A stretch of 64,000 nt of DNA from Pontibacterium granulatum (GCF_029961155.1 NZ_JASBRH010000002.1:62001-126000); one strand, 5' to 3'. Shown: positions 26,243 to 34,679, numbered from the stretch's first letter. Numbers and translations: made by a program. Notes: generated by a model not told the origin, from the sequence alone.

Positions 26243-28519
26243 TTAACCAGCGCTGCCCAGTTTCTGATCCACTGTCACAATCAGGTGGGGGCGCAGGATA
26301 CGGCGTGCCAGCTTGAACACCGGCTGCGGATCTTCACCCAGCATTAATCGTCCTTTCGTTTCCCGCAGCAACCCGTTACTCAGGGCCTGTTCGATAAAGC
26401 TGCTAAATACCCGTTTATCCGCGTACTCCCGTGACTGGAAGCCATAAGAGTGGTGAATCTGCTTGGCCAGGCGGCTGCTTTGGCTAAGCAGATCGTTCTG
26501 ATTGATCTGTTGATAGCGATCGACAACGCGCAGTACCAGATAGTAGCGCAGTAACATAGGTTCGGTGCTCAGTTGCAGTAGTTGGCAAATAACCGATTCG
26601 GTGGCGCAGACCCGCTGCTCAGACTGGATAAGTAGGCCTGTTTCAGTCAGGCTGTCGCGAATATCACGTAGCACCAGTGTCAGTTCTTCCGGTTGCCACG
26701 GGAGGGTGAGTTCAGCGTCCAGCGTGGGATAGAGCTGGCCGATCAGGCGGCTGATCGTTTGTGAGCGACATCCGCCCAAACGCCTTGCTGCCAGGAGATA
26801 GAGGCCAGGCAGTGCCACCAGGTGAGAGATCATATTACGGTAGAAGGTGAGGTTTTGTGCCTGCTCTTCACTGACACAGATTACATTTTCCCGGCGGGAG
26901 ACCAGTTGGTGACGCACCGCTTCATCCAGCCAGGCGTGTGGGGCAGTTTCTGGCAGGCTTAGGTTGACCTTGGGTAAGCGGCGCAGAACATCCAGCAGTT
27001 GCTGGCTTCGGGTCAGGAGCTGATCACTGGCCATACGACGGCTTGGTTGGCTGAGCAGGCAGGTGGCCAGCAAGGAGATCGGCAGGGCCGATGCGACCCG
27101 GTTTACCTCTTTCAGCGTCTGGCGTCCCAGCAAACGAGCCTGCTCGAAGACGGATTTTTCCGGATCATCCTGCTCTGCCAGAAGCAGAGGTTTGCCTATG
27201 TTCAGGTGCACACTGCCAAAGCGTTTCCCCAGGATACCGAGTGACATCAAGCTGTTGCCCAGACTCTCCTGGTTCTTGGCTGCACCGGACAACTCGGCCT
27301 GATAACTGGCGCCCTCGATCAGCCGATCATAGCCGATCCATACCGGCACAATGGCCAGTGGTACATTGGGGGTGGTTCGGAAGGACTCGACGGTCATGCG
27401 CAGCAGGCCGGTACGGGGATGTAAAAGCCGCCCGGTGCGACTGCGGCCTCCCTCAATAAAGTACTCAATGGCGTGGCCGTGGTGGCTCAACGCTTCGAGG
27501 TAAGCCTTGTAGAGGCTGTAATACAGCTTATCGCCCTGGAATGAGCGACGCATAAAGATAGCCCCGCCACGCTTCAGGATCGGTCCGATTACCGGCAGGT
27601 TGAGGTTATCCCCTGCCGCTACATGCGGCAACATCAGCCCATGCTGATAAAGTGCCCACGACAGCATAATGTAATCCATGTGGCTGCGGTGGCAGGGTAG
27701 ATAGATGAGCTGATGGCTTTTCGACAGGCTGTGCAGTTGCTCGGCATTGCGAAGGTGCACACCTCCGGGGTACAAGCGGCGGGTGGCAGCGGTGACGATA
27801 CTGTTCAGAATCCGGGCGATATTGGGGCTGAAGTCCGCGGCGATGATATCGAGAATCTGGCGACTCTGCTGTTCCGCTGCAAAGCGATTACCGCCGTTTT
27901 TACCGCTACTTTGATCCAGTGCTGCTTGCACCTCTTTATGCTGCATCACCTGACCCAGCAGCGTCCGTCGATGGGAGAGGTCCGGTCCGATCACCGTACG
28001 GCGGCTGATCTGGAAGTGGGTACGCAGCACGCGGGTCAGTTTACGACTCGCTTCCTCCAGTGGCAGGTCATCCAGTTCGTTCAGCAGGACTGGTTTATCA
28101 ACGGAGATCAGGGTGTTGCGGCCGTTCAGCAGAATACGCAAAGCGCGGGTCAGCGGGTTGCCCTTAGCCCAGCTTTCGCCAAACAGAGTGCGCAGCAGGC
28201 TTTTTTCACGATGGGGCAGGTGGCCGTAGAACACGGACACCGGCACCAGGCGGATCTTGATGTCGGTGTTGCTGCGCTGTGCCTTGAGTAGGGAGTATAG
28301 GTCTTCCCCCAGTGGCTGCTCACCACCGGAATCGGCAAACAACAATTGATCTTCAGTGAGTGAGGGGAGTAGGTTACGCAGCACCAGGGGTTGGCTGCTG
28401 CGTTTGTATTCGAGAACGTAGTATGTGTGTGGTGCTGTATTTAGGGGGGATTCCCCCACTATGGACGGCTTTACGAACAGTTTCAGCAGTCGTTGCTGCA
28501 GCGGTGCGGTCCAGTGCAT
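26243..28519 (-). CDS. plsB: Glycerol-3-phosphate 1-O-acyltransferase PlsB
   Basis: PlsB acylates sn-glycerol-3-phosphate at position 1, the first step of phospholipid synthesis, at the inner membrane. The 758-residue protein has the acyltransferase HX4D motif HRSHMD at residues 277-282, IEGGRSRTGR, and the VPVWIGYDRLIEG block. It is somewhat shorter than the ~807-residue E. coli enzyme, mainly at the ends, but all four acyltransferase motifs look intact. It follows slyX by 24 nt on the same strand. Confidence 0.95.
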   Translation of the reverse strand: MHWTAPLQQRLLKLFVKPSIVGESPLNTAPHTYYVLEYKRSSQPLVLRNLLPSLTEDQLLFADSGGEQPLGEDLYSLLKAQRSNTDIKIRLVPVSVFYGHLPHREKSLLRTLFGESWAKGNPLTRALRILLNGRNTLISVDKPVLLNELDDLPLEEASRKLTRVLRTHFQISRRTVIGPDLSHRRTLLGQVMQHKEVQAALDQSSGKNGGNRFAAEQQSRQILDIIAADFSPNIARILNSIVTAATRRLYPGGVHLRNAEQLHSLSKSHQLIYLPCHRSHMDYIMLSWALYQHGLMLPHVAAGDNLNLPVIGPILKRGGAIFMRRSFQGDKLYYSLYKAYLEALSHHGHAIEYFIEGGRSRTGRLLHPRTGLLRMTVESFRTTPNVPLAIVPVWIGYDRLIEGASYQAELSGAAKNQESLGNSLMSLGILGKRFGSVHLNIGKPLLLAEQDDPEKSVFEQARLLGRQTLKEVNRVASALPISLLATCLLSQPSRRMASDQLLTRSQQLLDVLRRLPKVNLSLPETAPHAWLDEAVRHQLVSRRENVICVSEEQAQNLTFYRNMISHLVALPGLYLLAARRLGGCRSQTISRLIGQLYPTLDAELTLPWQPEELTLVLRDIRDSLTETGLLIQSEQRVCATESVICQLLQLSTEPMLLRYYLVLRVVDRYQQINQNDLLSQSSRLAKQIHHSYGFQSREYADKRVFSSFIEQALSNGLLRETKGRLMLGEDPQPVFKLARRILRPHLIVTVDQKLGSAG

Positions 28520-28543
28520 ATACCCGTCTCCCGTACTCCGACT

Positions 28544-28753
28544 TCAGTAGTGTGGTGGCGGTGGTTCGTCTTCCGTTGAGCTTAGCGGATCGCCGCGCAG
28601 GGATTCAAGGTTGCGGTTCAGAATCTTGACCATCTGGGTCAGCATCTCGATTTGCTTCTCCTGATATGCCATTTCTTCGCTCATTTTATCCAAAGCATCT
28701 TCCTGAAAAGCGACACGGCTTTCCAGCTCTGTAATGCGTTCTTCGTGTGACAC
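28544..28753 (-). CDS. slyX: SlyX family protein
   Basis: This 69-residue coiled-coil protein begins MSHEERITELESRVAFQEDAL and ends with the characteristic Pro-rich PPPPHY tail. SlyX is widespread in proteobacteria and its biochemical role is unknown. Here it is the first gene of a probable slyX-plsB unit. Confidence 0.9.
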   Translation of the reverse strand: MSHEERITELESRVAFQEDALDKMSEEMAYQEKQIEMLTQMVKILNRNLESLRGDPLSSTEDEPPPPHY

Positions 28754-28833
28754 GGAAAACCTCTAAAACGGGTTAATGTTTGGAGTTTAACCTAATTAGG
28801 TCAAATTTTATTCAGTATTTGTTACTTAAGCTG

Positions 28834-28862
28834 TTGAATAAAGTAACTAAATTGATTATATG
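28834..28862 (+). promoter_or_regulatory. Predicted sigma-70 promoter of the membrane cold-shock gene
   Basis: TTGAAT (28834-28839) and TATATG (28857-28862) are 17 bp apart in a very A/T-rich stretch, 70 nt before the start codon. The implied ~60-nt A/U-rich leader is the kind of 5' UTR seen on cold-shock messages. Confidence 0.5.
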
Positions 28863-28932
28863 TGTGAGGTTGATGCTGTTTAGTAGCATTGTTTCATTAA
28901 AAACAAATAAAGACGAGTTAAGAGATAGCTAA

Positions 28933-29382
28933 ATGAGTGGTAATAAGCTTATCCGTGGTATTGTGATTAGTGCTTTAGCTGCCGTTCTGTTGCCCGTTTT
29001 ACTGGGCGCCGTCGGTGGTGTAGAAGTACCAATGAGTGTTCCTGTTCTGTTGGTTGTGTTTGTTGTTGTATTGGCGAGTACTCTGCTTTCATCTATAGGG
29101 GAAAGTCCAGCAGCTGCATCTGCGAATATGCAGTCCGGTGCAGAAGAAACTGACCTGTCTGATAAGGATGATGGTCGCGAAATGGGCACGGTTAAATGGT
29201 TTAACGTTTCCAAGGGGTTTGGTTTTATCACCCGTGATAATGGAGACGATGTATTTGTTCACTTCCGCAATATTCGAGGTCGTGGACATCGCTCTCTGTC
29301 TGAAGGTCAGAAAGTACTGTTTAGCGTGCGCGAAAGCGACAAAGGTTTACAGGCTGAGGATGTTTCTGTCGTACGTGCCTGA
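28933..29382 (+). CDS. Membrane-anchored cold-shock domain protein
   Basis: The 149-residue protein has two N-terminal hydrophobic helices (about 5-28 and 33-54), an acidic linker (about 57-82) and a C-terminal cold-shock domain. The domain has the RNA-binding motifs KGFGFI (94-99) and VFVHF (107-111). The predicted topology places the nucleic-acid-binding domain in the cytoplasm, tethered to the inner membrane. The usual CSD-membrane fusion (CSD-DUF1294) has the reverse domain order, so this is a less common architecture. It is a single-gene unit with its own terminator. Function is inferred only from the domain. Confidence 0.85.
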   Translation: MSGNKLIRGIVISALAAVLLPVLLGAVGGVEVPMSVPVLLVVFVVVLASTLLSSIGESPAAASANMQSGAEETDLSDKDDGREMGTVKWFNVSKGFGFITRDNGDDVFVHFRNIRGRGHRSLSEGQKVLFSVRESDKGLQAEDVSVVRA

Positions 29383-29391
29383 TAACTTCTC

Positions 29392-29420
29392 GCGGGGATA
29401 GATCCTTATCCCCGCTTTAC
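29392..29420 (+). terminator. Terminator after the cold-shock gene
   Basis: A perfect stem, gcggggata/tatccccgc, with a 6-nt loop is followed by a T-rich run, 9 nt after the stop codon. Confidence 0.8.
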
Positions 29421-29453
29421 TTTCTTCGTAAGTTTCCCGCCTTGTTTCTGCGA

Positions 29454-30062
29454 CTATATATAGCGTTCCAGAGTCCTCTGAACCTGAGTCCAGTCCGAGT
29501 ATCCCAAGCTGATCGGCGTTAGTTTGTCCTCATCTGTTGCCAGGTAGAGGCTGGGAAATCCATTGGCGCCAATCTGCGCGGCCAGGCGCAGATGCTGTTG
29601 CAGCCGTTGTTCTGTCTCTTCCGAATACAGCTGGTCGGTAAAGGCTGCCCGGTCCAGCCCCATGTTGTCTGCCAGCTGAATCAGCGTGTCTGCGTCGGAC
29701 GGATTTTGGGCCTGCAGATAATAGGCGTGCTGAATGGCACGAATCATCGCTTTGCTGCTTCCCGCTTGCTGCTGTTCCGCCGAGATTACGGCACGGCATG
29801 CCGGGTAGGTACTGCGCCGTGGTTTGCAGTTTTGCCAGAACTCGTGGTTAAAACGGGTGCCGGTCTGTTGCTCGATTCGGCGCCAGGTGGCACTGATCAT
29901 CTGTTGCAGTTCCTGTGGCATCGGCACATCAGAGTCGGGGGCAAGGCCTCCCATCACCGTATCAAACGGAATGTTGGGATAGTTGCTGTGTAGTCGATCA
30001 ATCACCGGGGCAAACGCCCAGCACCAACTGCACATCGGGTCCATTACATATAAGAATCGCAT
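29454..30062 (-). CDS. DsbA-family thiol oxidoreductase (FrnE-like, cytoplasmic)
   Basis: The 202-residue thioredoxin-fold protein has a CSWC redox motif at residues 11-14, a helical insert and a cis-proline region (GFPSL). There is no signal peptide: the active-site cysteines come within the first 15 residues, so it acts in the cytoplasm, like FrnE/2-hydroxychromene-isomerase-like DsbA proteins. Its ATG overlaps the stop of the upstream DUF72 gene (TGATG). The partner substrate is unknown. Confidence 0.85.
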   Translation of the reverse strand: MRFLYVMDPMCSWCWAFAPVIDRLHSNYPNIPFDTVMGGLAPDSDVPMPQELQQMISATWRRIEQQTGTRFNHEFWQNCKPRRSTYPACRAVISAEQQQAGSSKAMIRAIQHAYYLQAQNPSDADTLIQLADNMGLDRAAFTDQLYSEETEQRLQQHLRLAAQIGANGFPSLYLATDEDKLTPISLGYSDWTQVQRTLERYI

Positions 30063-30931
30063 CAGAAAAGAGCACTCTGTTGTTGCTGAAGGTCGGGCCA
30101 GTCGCTGAAGCAGACCTGGCCCGGTCGCTGTTCTTCCAGTTTAGACGCAAAAAGGCGTGCGACCTCAGGCGAGCGTTTGTTGTCGGGAGTGTGCAGGAAG
30201 AAGAAGGGTGAACGACCTTCGTCGAGCCACTGCACTGCTTTATTGATCCAGGGGTTCAGATAATCCATGCTGCTTTGCCAATCCAGTGCAGTAATAAAGC
30301 GCACCATCGGTCGCTGACCGGTCGCCAGAACATGCACAGGCATATTGGGTTTTGCGGATAATGCTTCGCGGGTCACGGGATCATTCTGTGGATGATTAAA
30401 CAGGGGGCGGGTGTCAAAGGTGATGCGGTTTATATCACGCTCCATCAGCAGGCGATTAAAACTGCGCTCCTGTTCATCTTTTTGGAAAAAACCAATATTC
30501 CGTACCTCAACGGCGTAGCTAAAATCCTCGGGCAAATCCTGGAAAAACCGGCTGAGCAGGTCGAGGTTGTCCACGCCAAAACTTTCCGGTAGTTGCAGGC
30601 AGAGTAATCCCAGCCGGTCTTCAAACCGATCCATGCAGTTGAAGAGTTCGGTCAGCTCTTTATTGCAGTGCCGGAGTTGTGCCTGGTGGCTGATCGTTTG
30701 TGGAAACTTGAAGCAGAACTGAAATGGCGTGTGTGCTTCATTTAACCAACGGCTGATGGCATCGCTGCTGGGTAACCCATAAAACGTGGTGTTGCCTTCC
30801 ACCGATGAAAAGTAACGGCTGTATCGGATTAAAGGAGAAAGCTGGCTGCTACCAGCCAGCGGGCCGTCATCCCAATCAGGATGATTCCACTGTGGCAGGC
30901 CGATATAACACCGGGCTGATCCTGGCTGCAC
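30062..30931 (-). CDS. DUF72 family protein
   Basis: The 289-residue product has the DUF72 TIM-barrel-like pattern, starting ARCYIGLPQWNHPDW and carrying FKFPQTISH and the VEVRN segment. Members are common in bacteria; the structure is known for the family but no firm function is assigned. The start is placed at GTG 30931, which has ggagg 8 nt upstream; a GTG at 30946 lies on the ribosome site itself. It is coupled to the DsbA-like gene. Confidence 0.82.
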   Translation of the reverse strand: MQPGSARCYIGLPQWNHPDWDDGPLAGSSQLSPLIRYSRYFSSVEGNTTFYGLPSSDAISRWLNEAHTPFQFCFKFPQTISHQAQLRHCNKELTELFNCMDRFEDRLGLLCLQLPESFGVDNLDLLSRFFQDLPEDFSYAVEVRNIGFFQKDEQERSFNRLLMERDINRITFDTRPLFNHPQNDPVTREALSAKPNMPVHVLATGQRPMVRFITALDWQSSMDYLNPWINKAVQWLDEGRSPFFFLHTPDNKRSPEVARLFASKLEEQRPGQVCFSDWPDLQQQQSALF

Positions 30932-31073
30932 TTGATCTCCTCCCACGTTGTCTAAAGAATAGCGGACGTTACCAAATCAGTATGGAAATACCAGCCCGGA
31001 GCTTGTTGATCGGGTTTGTTGTGCGTTATTTGCGCGGTGCAGCAATTTATTTTTATTTCTTTAAAACAAAAGG

Positions 31074-31102
31074 TTGTCAAAATTGTAACGGAGCTATAGT
31101 AT
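31074..31102 (+). promoter_or_regulatory. Promoter of the initiator tRNA array
   Basis: TTGTCA (31074-31079) is followed by TATAGTAT (31095-31102), with a spacer of 15-17 nt depending on the -10 register. Next comes the G/C-rich discriminator cgcccca, typical of growth-rate and stringently controlled stable-RNA promoters. Confidence 0.65.
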
Positions 31103-31116
31103 ACGCCCCACGTTGA

Positions 31117-31193
<77 letters not shown>

Positions 31194-31223
31194 ATTTTTG
31201 GAATTATCAACGTAGTTTATTGA

Positions 31224-31300
<77 letters not shown>

Positions 31301-31331
31301 ATTTATTGGAATAATAAACGAATTTTATTGA

Positions 31332-31408
<77 letters not shown>

Positions 31409-31447
31409 ATAAATCATCAGCTAGTATTTGCTACCAACTAGCACTAA

Positions 31448-31473
31448 GAAACCAGCTTTAGGCTGGTTTTTTT
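31448..31473 (+). terminator. Terminator of the tRNA-fMet array
   Basis: aaccagc/gctggtt with a 4-5-nt loop is followed by seven T residues, 40 nt after the third tRNA. Confidence 0.92.
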
Positions 31474-31544
31474 GTGTCTGGAGGTTGGCCTTCGAAGAAG
31501 CTGCGTGAGTCGTCAGCCTAGGCGGCCCCAGCTAGGCGCCCCCG

Positions 31545-31568
31545 ATCAAATCTGGTCCCCTGCTACCA
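31545..31568 (+). pseudogene. Remnant of a fourth tRNA-fMet (3' end only)
   Basis: atcaaatctggtcccctgctacca repeats the T-loop to CCA end of the intact tRNAs with a few changes. A gtcgtcag fragment at 31509-31516 matches the segment just before the T loop but is separated by a 28-nt G/C-rich insertion. The flanking sequence after the remnant (to 31635) is a diverged copy of that after copy 3, so a tRNA-terminator unit was duplicated and decayed. It cannot fold as a tRNA. Confidence 0.8.
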
Positions 31569-31607
31569 ATAAGCTATCAGCTAGTATTTGCTACCAGCTA
31601 GCGACAA

Positions 31608-31633
31608 GAAACCAGCCTTGAGCTGGTTTTTTT
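31608..31633 (+). terminator. Duplicated terminator after the tRNA remnant
   Basis: aaaccagc...agctggttttttt is a near copy of the terminator at 31448-31473, preceded by the same ctagtatttgctacca block. It is the second half of the duplicated array tail. From here to the bacterioferritin stop nothing else is seen except the hairpin at 31705. Confidence 0.85.
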
Positions 31634-31704
31634 GTGCCTGAAATTTGCCGCCTCTTGGATGTTAAGTTTTTAGCTTTGAGATATCAGGTAAGTTAGAGTG
31701 AAGG

Positions 31705-31728
31705 ACTGCACCGCGGGGGCGGTGCAGT
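31705..31728 (-). terminator. Hairpin after the bacterioferritin operon
   Basis: A perfect 10-bp stem, actgcaccgc/gcggtgcagt, with a 4-nt g loop starts 14 nt beyond the ferritin stop. It is followed on the minus strand by a pyrimidine-rich but not T-only tract. Confidence 0.65.
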
Positions 31729-31741
31729 GGAATGGGGAGGA

Positions 31742-32212
31742 TTAACCCATCTGAGACTGCAGGTAGTTCTGGATGCCGATCTTATCGATCAGGCCCAGCT
31801 GCTGTTCCAGCCAGTAGGTGTGGTCTTCTTCGGTATCGCGTAACAGGACTTCCAGGATTTCGCGGGTCTGGTAGTCTTTTTCCTGCTCGCAGACTGCAAT
31901 CGCGTCTTTCAGGGCCTGACCTACTTCGTATTCCACCTGCAGGTCGTTCTTCAGCATCTCCGGGACGTCTTTGCCTACTTTTAGTGGGTCGCGGGATGCG
32001 ACGTCCGGTGTGCCTTCCAGAAACAGAATGCGTTCCACCAGTGCGGAGGCGTGTTCCAGCTCCTCTTCCTGCTCATGGGAGATACGTTTGTGCAGCTTTT
32101 TCAGGCCCCAGTCTTCGTACATGCGGGAGTGAATAAAGTACTGGTCTGCCGCTGACATTTCGTTGGTGAGCAGTTTGTTCAGGATGCCGATAATCTTGGT
32201 GTTGCCTTTCAT
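31742..32212 (-). CDS. bfr: Bacterioferritin, ferroxidase-type subunit lacking the haem methionine
   Basis: The 156-residue ferritin-like protein aligns with E. coli Bfr. It has all di-iron ferroxidase ligands visible: Glu18, Glu51, His54 and the EEDH cluster near residues 127-130. Position 52, the haem-ligand Met of Bfr, is Leu. It therefore should oxidise and store iron but not bind the inter-subunit haem itself. ATG 32212 has gaggag 8 nt upstream. It is 21 nt downstream of a second bfr gene with the reverse pattern of residues, so the two probably form one mixed 24-mer. Confidence 0.9.
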   Translation of the reverse strand: MKGNTKIIGILNKLLTNEMSAADQYFIHSRMYEDWGLKKLHKRISHEQEEELEHASALVERILFLEGTPDVASRDPLKVGKDVPEMLKNDLQVEYEVGQALKDAIAVCEQEKDYQTREILEVLLRDTEEDHTYWLEQQLGLIDKIGIQNYLQSQMG

Positions 32213-32233
32213 TTGTATACTCCTCAACGAATT

Positions 32234-32704
32234 TTAGTCGTCCATGGAGGACTGCAGGTAATTTGGCAGGCCAACGTTGCCGATCAGGCTGATTTGGGTC
32301 TCCAGCCAGTCGATGCGTTCTTCTTTCACTTCCAGTAGCTTTTCCAACAGCTCGCGGCTTATGTAGTCCTGCAAGGCTTCCGCATCCGCAATGGCTGCAA
32401 CCAGGTCGGTGCGTGCTTCAGTGTCCAGTTGAAGGTCGCCTTTGAAGATCTCTTCAACGTCTTCGCCAAGAATCAGTTTGCCCAGGTCCTGCAGGTTTGG
32501 CAGGCCCTCCAGGAACAGAATGCGTTCGATCAGGTCGTCGGCCACTTTCATGGCTTTGATCGATGCCTTGTATTCATGTTCGTTGAGCTCTTCAAAGCCC
32601 CAGTTTTTGCACATCCGCGCATGCAGGAAATACTGGTTGATGGCGGTCAGCTCGTTTTTCAGTACCAGGTTGAGGTGTCTGAGTACTTTCGGATCACCTT
32701 TCAT
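32234..32704 (-). CDS. bfr: Bacterioferritin, haem-type subunit lacking ferroxidase ligands
   Basis: The 156-residue paralogue keeps Met52, the haem ligand, but has Ala at 51 and Val at 54 (AMKVAD). The C-terminal His is Arg (EERIDW), so the di-iron site is broken, although Glu18 remains. It closely resembles E. coli Bfr otherwise ([25 protein letters not shown]). In heteropolymeric bacterioferritins such a subunit supplies haem for electron delivery from Bfd, while the partner oxidises iron. It is the first gene of the pair and lies divergent from bfd. Confidence 0.9.
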   Translation of the reverse strand: MKGDPKVLRHLNLVLKNELTAINQYFLHARMCKNWGFEELNEHEYKASIKAMKVADDLIERILFLEGLPNLQDLGKLILGEDVEEIFKGDLQLDTEARTDLVAAIADAEALQDYISRELLEKLLEVKEERIDWLETQISLIGNVGLPNYLQSSMDD

Positions 32705-32810
32705 AGTTAGGACTCCGCTGTATTTCTTTTTTATCCGGTAGGGGAATCAGTATAGGACAGTCCCCATGGAGTAGGGATTTTCTATCTGATTCAACAGTGG
32801 ATTGTGTTGT

Positions 32811-32866
32811 ATGAGAATAATTAATGCAATTGATATTGCAAACTGTTCTCATTAAGTAGTAAGATT
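32811..32866 (+). promoter_or_regulatory. bfr-bfd divergent control region, possible Fur box and bfd promoter
   Basis: GATATTGCAAACTGTTCTC at 32832-32850 matches the 19-bp Fur consensus at 12 positions by my count. ATGAGAA (32811) and TTCTCAT (32846) form an outer inverted repeat. TTGCAA and TAAGAT, 18 bp apart, could be the bfd -35 and -10. Iron control of bfd through Fur is known in other gammaproteobacteria. Here it is a prediction from a weak match. Confidence 0.42.
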
Positions 32867-32893
32867 TGGTCATCTCTTAATCAGGGGCTGACT

Positions 32894-33103
32894 ATGTACG
32901 TATGTATCTGTAACGCTGTCACTGATCGTGACATTCTGAAAGCGATCGATGAAGGTGTATCTACTGTTGAAGGGCTGGGTGAAGCACTGAATGTGGGGAC
33001 CTGTTGTGGTCGCTGCAAAAGTTGTGCTGAAGGTCTGATTCAGAATACGCAGATGAAAGCGGGTTACGATAGCGATATGTTCCAGCTGGCGGTCAGTGCC
33101 TGA
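32894..33103 (+). CDS. bfd: Bacterioferritin-associated ferredoxin
   Basis: Bfd is a [2Fe-2S] protein that docks on bacterioferritin and passes electrons to its haem so stored iron can be released. The 69-residue product has cluster cysteines Cys4, Cys6, Cys38 and Cys41 (CIC and CCGRC). ATG 32894 has aggggc just upstream. The divergent arrangement with the two bfr genes supports a shared iron-storage role. The haem-bearing subunit next door is its expected partner. Confidence 0.95.
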   Translation: MYVCICNAVTDRDILKAIDEGVSTVEGLGEALNVGTCCGRCKSCAEGLIQNTQMKAGYDSDMFQLAVSA

Positions 33104-33135
33104 ACGCATCTCCAGAGAGTTGTCTCATATAAGAA

Positions 33136-33166
33136 AGCCCGGGTGTTCCGCACTCGGGATTTTTTG
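33136..33166 (+). terminator. Terminator after bfd
   Basis: cccgggtg/cactcggg, with one wobble, and a short loop is followed by attttttg. It lies 35 nt after the bfd stop. Confidence 0.85.
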
Positions 33167-33183
33167 TGTCCTGAGCCTGTTTG

Positions 33184-33579
33184 TTAGCAGCGGGAGAAGC
33201 TGCTCAGGTGGACGTCCAGAAAATGCTGGTAGCACCAGTGTTCGGGCATCAGCTCAGAGAAATATTCCGGTTTAATCAGATAGCACCAGGCCTGCAGATG
33301 TTCGCTGTCCGCTTTGACGGTCACTTGAGTGCGTTTGTAAAGGTATCCCTCGTATCGGTCCAGTTGGTCGATGTCCTGAGTGGTGAGGTTAGGGTAAAGC
33401 AGTCCTTGAGTGATCGCGTCTTCTGTCGGGCGTACGCCGGGAAACGTCTCGCGCTTCACCTTGTAGCAACCGTAGTTATGCAGACTGGCGTTTTGACCAG
33501 GCGTGATAGAGCGGCCGGTAACGCGTTGCATGATCTCTGGCACCATCAGGGTGCCATAACAGAACAAGGGGAGTGGCAT
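33184..33579 (-). CDS. Gamma-glutamylcyclotransferase-fold (AIG2-like) protein
   Basis: The 131-residue protein opens LPLFCYGTLMVPEIM, with the YGTL substrate-loop motif of the GGCT/AIG2 fold. It has the expected acidic catalytic region DIDQLDRYEGYLY and a C-terminal cap. Members cleave gamma-glutamyl peptides or amines, but many are uncharacterised. It converges on bfd. The precise substrate is unknown. Confidence 0.82.
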   Translation of the reverse strand: MPLPLFCYGTLMVPEIMQRVTGRSITPGQNASLHNYGCYKVKRETFPGVRPTEDAITQGLLYPNLTTQDIDQLDRYEGYLYKRTQVTVKADSEHLQAWCYLIKPEYFSELMPEHWCYQHFLDVHLSSFSRC

Positions 33580-33848
33580 GGTTTACTGCGATTCCTGAAT
33601 ACTTATTTCTTATCATCATACCGACTCTTCGGACGGAGAAAAGTCTGTGTCTGGTTCGGATCTTCACTCCTTGGTTGTAGCGGGGGATATTCACTTTAGG
33701 GTGTGGGCCCCGTCTATATGCGCTGTTCTGGCGTGAATTGTGCGCTATCGTCACGGAACTAGTTGCTGAAATCGCTGCCATAGCTAGGATGTTTAGGATT
33801 TTGAGTTCTGCATCTGTCAATTGGCAGGGGCCGAGCTGGAGGAAAAAT

Positions 33849-34148
33849 ATGAAGCTATCTGTAAAAGTATTGGGTGCGGCAGGTCTGGCGGCGTCTTTAT
33901 TTTTGGCAGGGTGTGCGGGGCAGCCGCAGCAGGGCCGTTCTGATCTGGCCTGTAAAACCGGGATCGCAACGGCCTACGATGAGCTGAGTTTCGCCCGCAG
34001 TCAGGGCTTTAGTGGTTCGGTGGCCTGGAGTAAGGCGGCGAGCCTGCTGGGGTCGGCCAAAGTGCTGGAACAGGTGGAAAACTACAGTCAGTGCATCGAT
34101 AACGTCGAAAAAGCCCGCTTTTACATCCGTCAGTCGCAGGGTGGCTGA
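33849..34148 (+). CDS. Small outer-membrane-type lipoprotein of unknown function
   Basis: The 99-residue product starts MKLSVKVLGAAGLAASLF and has a lipobox LAGC with the modified Cys22, so it is exported and lipidated. The residue after the cysteine is Ala, not Asp, so outer-membrane sorting is expected. The mature part is helical (SKAASLLGSAKVLEQVENYSQ). ATG 33849 has ggagga upstream. It ends overlapping the convergent GNAT gene by 19 nt. No named family is recognised. Confidence 0.82.
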   Translation: MKLSVKVLGAAGLAASLFLAGCAGQPQQGRSDLACKTGIATAYDELSFARSQGFSGSVAWSKAASLLGSAKVLEQVENYSQCIDNVEKARFYIRQSQGG

Positions 34149-34576
34149 TACTGCATCAGGATAACGTCTTCTCCTCGTTGTTGATAACTTCGCAGTTTCC
34201 GTAGCAGGTGCTCGGGGGCTTGTTCATCTGGATGCAAAAAGCCGTGCTTTGCGTAAAACGCGTCCAGATGACTGAAGGGGTAGCAAAAGCAGGTGTGCTT
34301 TTCCCAATAGCGGCTGCACCCGGTTAGAAGCGTGCTGCCCAATCCTTCTCCGCGTCTCTCTTTATGGACCCACAAGCCGCGTAAGAGTATGTTGTCTCCC
34401 TCTGTAGTGAAGCGAACTGCGGCCAGGATCTCTTTCTCGTGTTTTAACCAGAATGCTGTGTCGCCTGTTTCTGCCTTGCCTTTGTGTCCGTGGCGCTTAT
34501 AGAACCGGTTGAGGCGAAACAGCTCGGATTCCGGTACGAACTCCACGGAGGGAAGGTGATTGTCTGGGGTGGGCAT
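34130..34576 (-). CDS. GNAT-family N-acetyltransferase
   Basis: The 148-residue protein has the GNAT acetyl-CoA loop region RRGEGLGSTLL near residue 75, following the strand LRGLWVHKE. Substrate residues are not diagnostic. It is a lone leftward gene converging on the small lipoprotein gene, with a 19-nt overlap of 3' ends. Confidence 0.82.
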   Translation of the reverse strand: MPTPDNHLPSVEFVPESELFRLNRFYKRHGHKGKAETGDTAFWLKHEKEILAAVRFTTEGDNILLRGLWVHKERRGEGLGSTLLTGCSRYWEKHTCFCYPFSHLDAFYAKHGFLHPDEQAPEHLLRKLRSYQQRGEDVILMQYQPPCD

Positions 34577-34679
34577 TGTATTTCAGCTCGGTGGTATGGG
34601 GTGTGTTCCGACAGTGTACTGCACGAGGGCCGTGTTCGGGAGTTTGGGGGTATGATGATCGGGTTGCTACGAAAAAACC

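Noticed and set aside
33476-33820. 114-codon minus-strand frame upstream of the GGCT-fold gene
   Set aside because: It overlaps the start of the supported gene in another frame and has no domain or ribosome site.
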